Of a stretch of 5,801 bases of DNA, positions 5,786 to 5,801 are shown one piece after another. The notes beneath the pieces were generated by a model. That model had not been told where the DNA came from. It saw only the letters and a program-made list of their open reading frames with translations, and ran no database searches. The translations under genes were made by a program, and so were the position numbers. Numbering within the stretch: position 1 is the stretch's first letter; each line of letters begins with the position of its first letter. The DNA is from CAYGHG01 sp964349515 (lineage in GTDB: Bacteria; Oederibacteriota; PGYV01; CAYGHG01): contig CAYGHG010000138.1 of the NCBI GenBank assembly GCA_964349515.1, positions 1 through 5,801 on the forward strand, given 5' to 3'.

Positions 5786-5801
5786 CACATTTATATGTCT
5801 T

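Noticed and set aside
1..5801. CRISPR array, insertion sequence, prophage or att site next to the tRNA
   Set aside because: No spaced direct repeats, transposase, integrase or duplicated tRNA 3' end is visible in the window.

Overview
All four protein genes and the single tRNA gene in this window lie on the minus strand, so the window reads from right to left. They appear to form two transcription units, each ending in a clear intrinsic terminator. No coding region is supported on the plus strand.

Unit 1 (right half, about 5785 down to 3024) has a promoter at 5757-5785, then tRNA-Val(CAC). After a 41-nt gap with no terminator come a 719-residue soluble sensor histidine kinase and a 137-residue CheY-like response regulator. 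The regulator start is one base after the kinase stop, and its Shine-Dalgarno sequence lies inside the last kinase codons. The unit closes with a GC-rich hairpin plus T-run at 3024-3052. The kinase has an N-terminal region that resembles a PocR-type ligand-binding domain, then GAF, a coiled coil, PAS, HisKA and HATPase. It has no membrane segment. The regulator has no output domain, so the output of the pathway is not visible here.

Unit 2 (left half, about 3011 down to 77) has a near-consensus promoter with an extended -10 and an AT-rich upstream tract. Two closely matching CRP/FNR-type palindromes (TGTGA-N6-TCACT) flank this promoter. The genes are a class V aminotransferase of the serine-pyruvate/alanine-glyoxylate type, then the long, ACT-containing form of D-3-phosphoglycerate dehydrogenase (SerA). 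A 14-bp perfect hairpin with a T-run follows. Side by side, the two enzymes would cover the first two steps of the phosphorylated serine pathway: SerA oxidises 3-phosphoglycerate and the aminotransferase probably makes phosphoserine in place of a classical SerC. The phosphatase step (SerB) is not in the window.

The organism is a bacterium: there are AGGAGG-type ribosome binding sites, sigma70-like promoters, intrinsic terminators and an encoded CCA on the tRNA. Base composition looks moderate, near the middle of the range by eye. A serA gene paired with a serine-pyruvate-type aminotransferase, beside multi-domain soluble kinases, suits deep-branching or candidate-phylum lineages and Nitrospirota/deltaproteobacteria-like genomes. 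I cannot assign a phylum from this sequence.

The window is mostly ordinary metabolism and signalling, and I see no clear sign of a wholly new system. The points most worth a second look are the paired CRP/FNR-like sites on the serine operon, the A5-C68 mismatch in tRNA-Val together with a trailer complementary to its 5' end, the terminator-less link from tRNA to kinase, and the PocR-like sensor domain.
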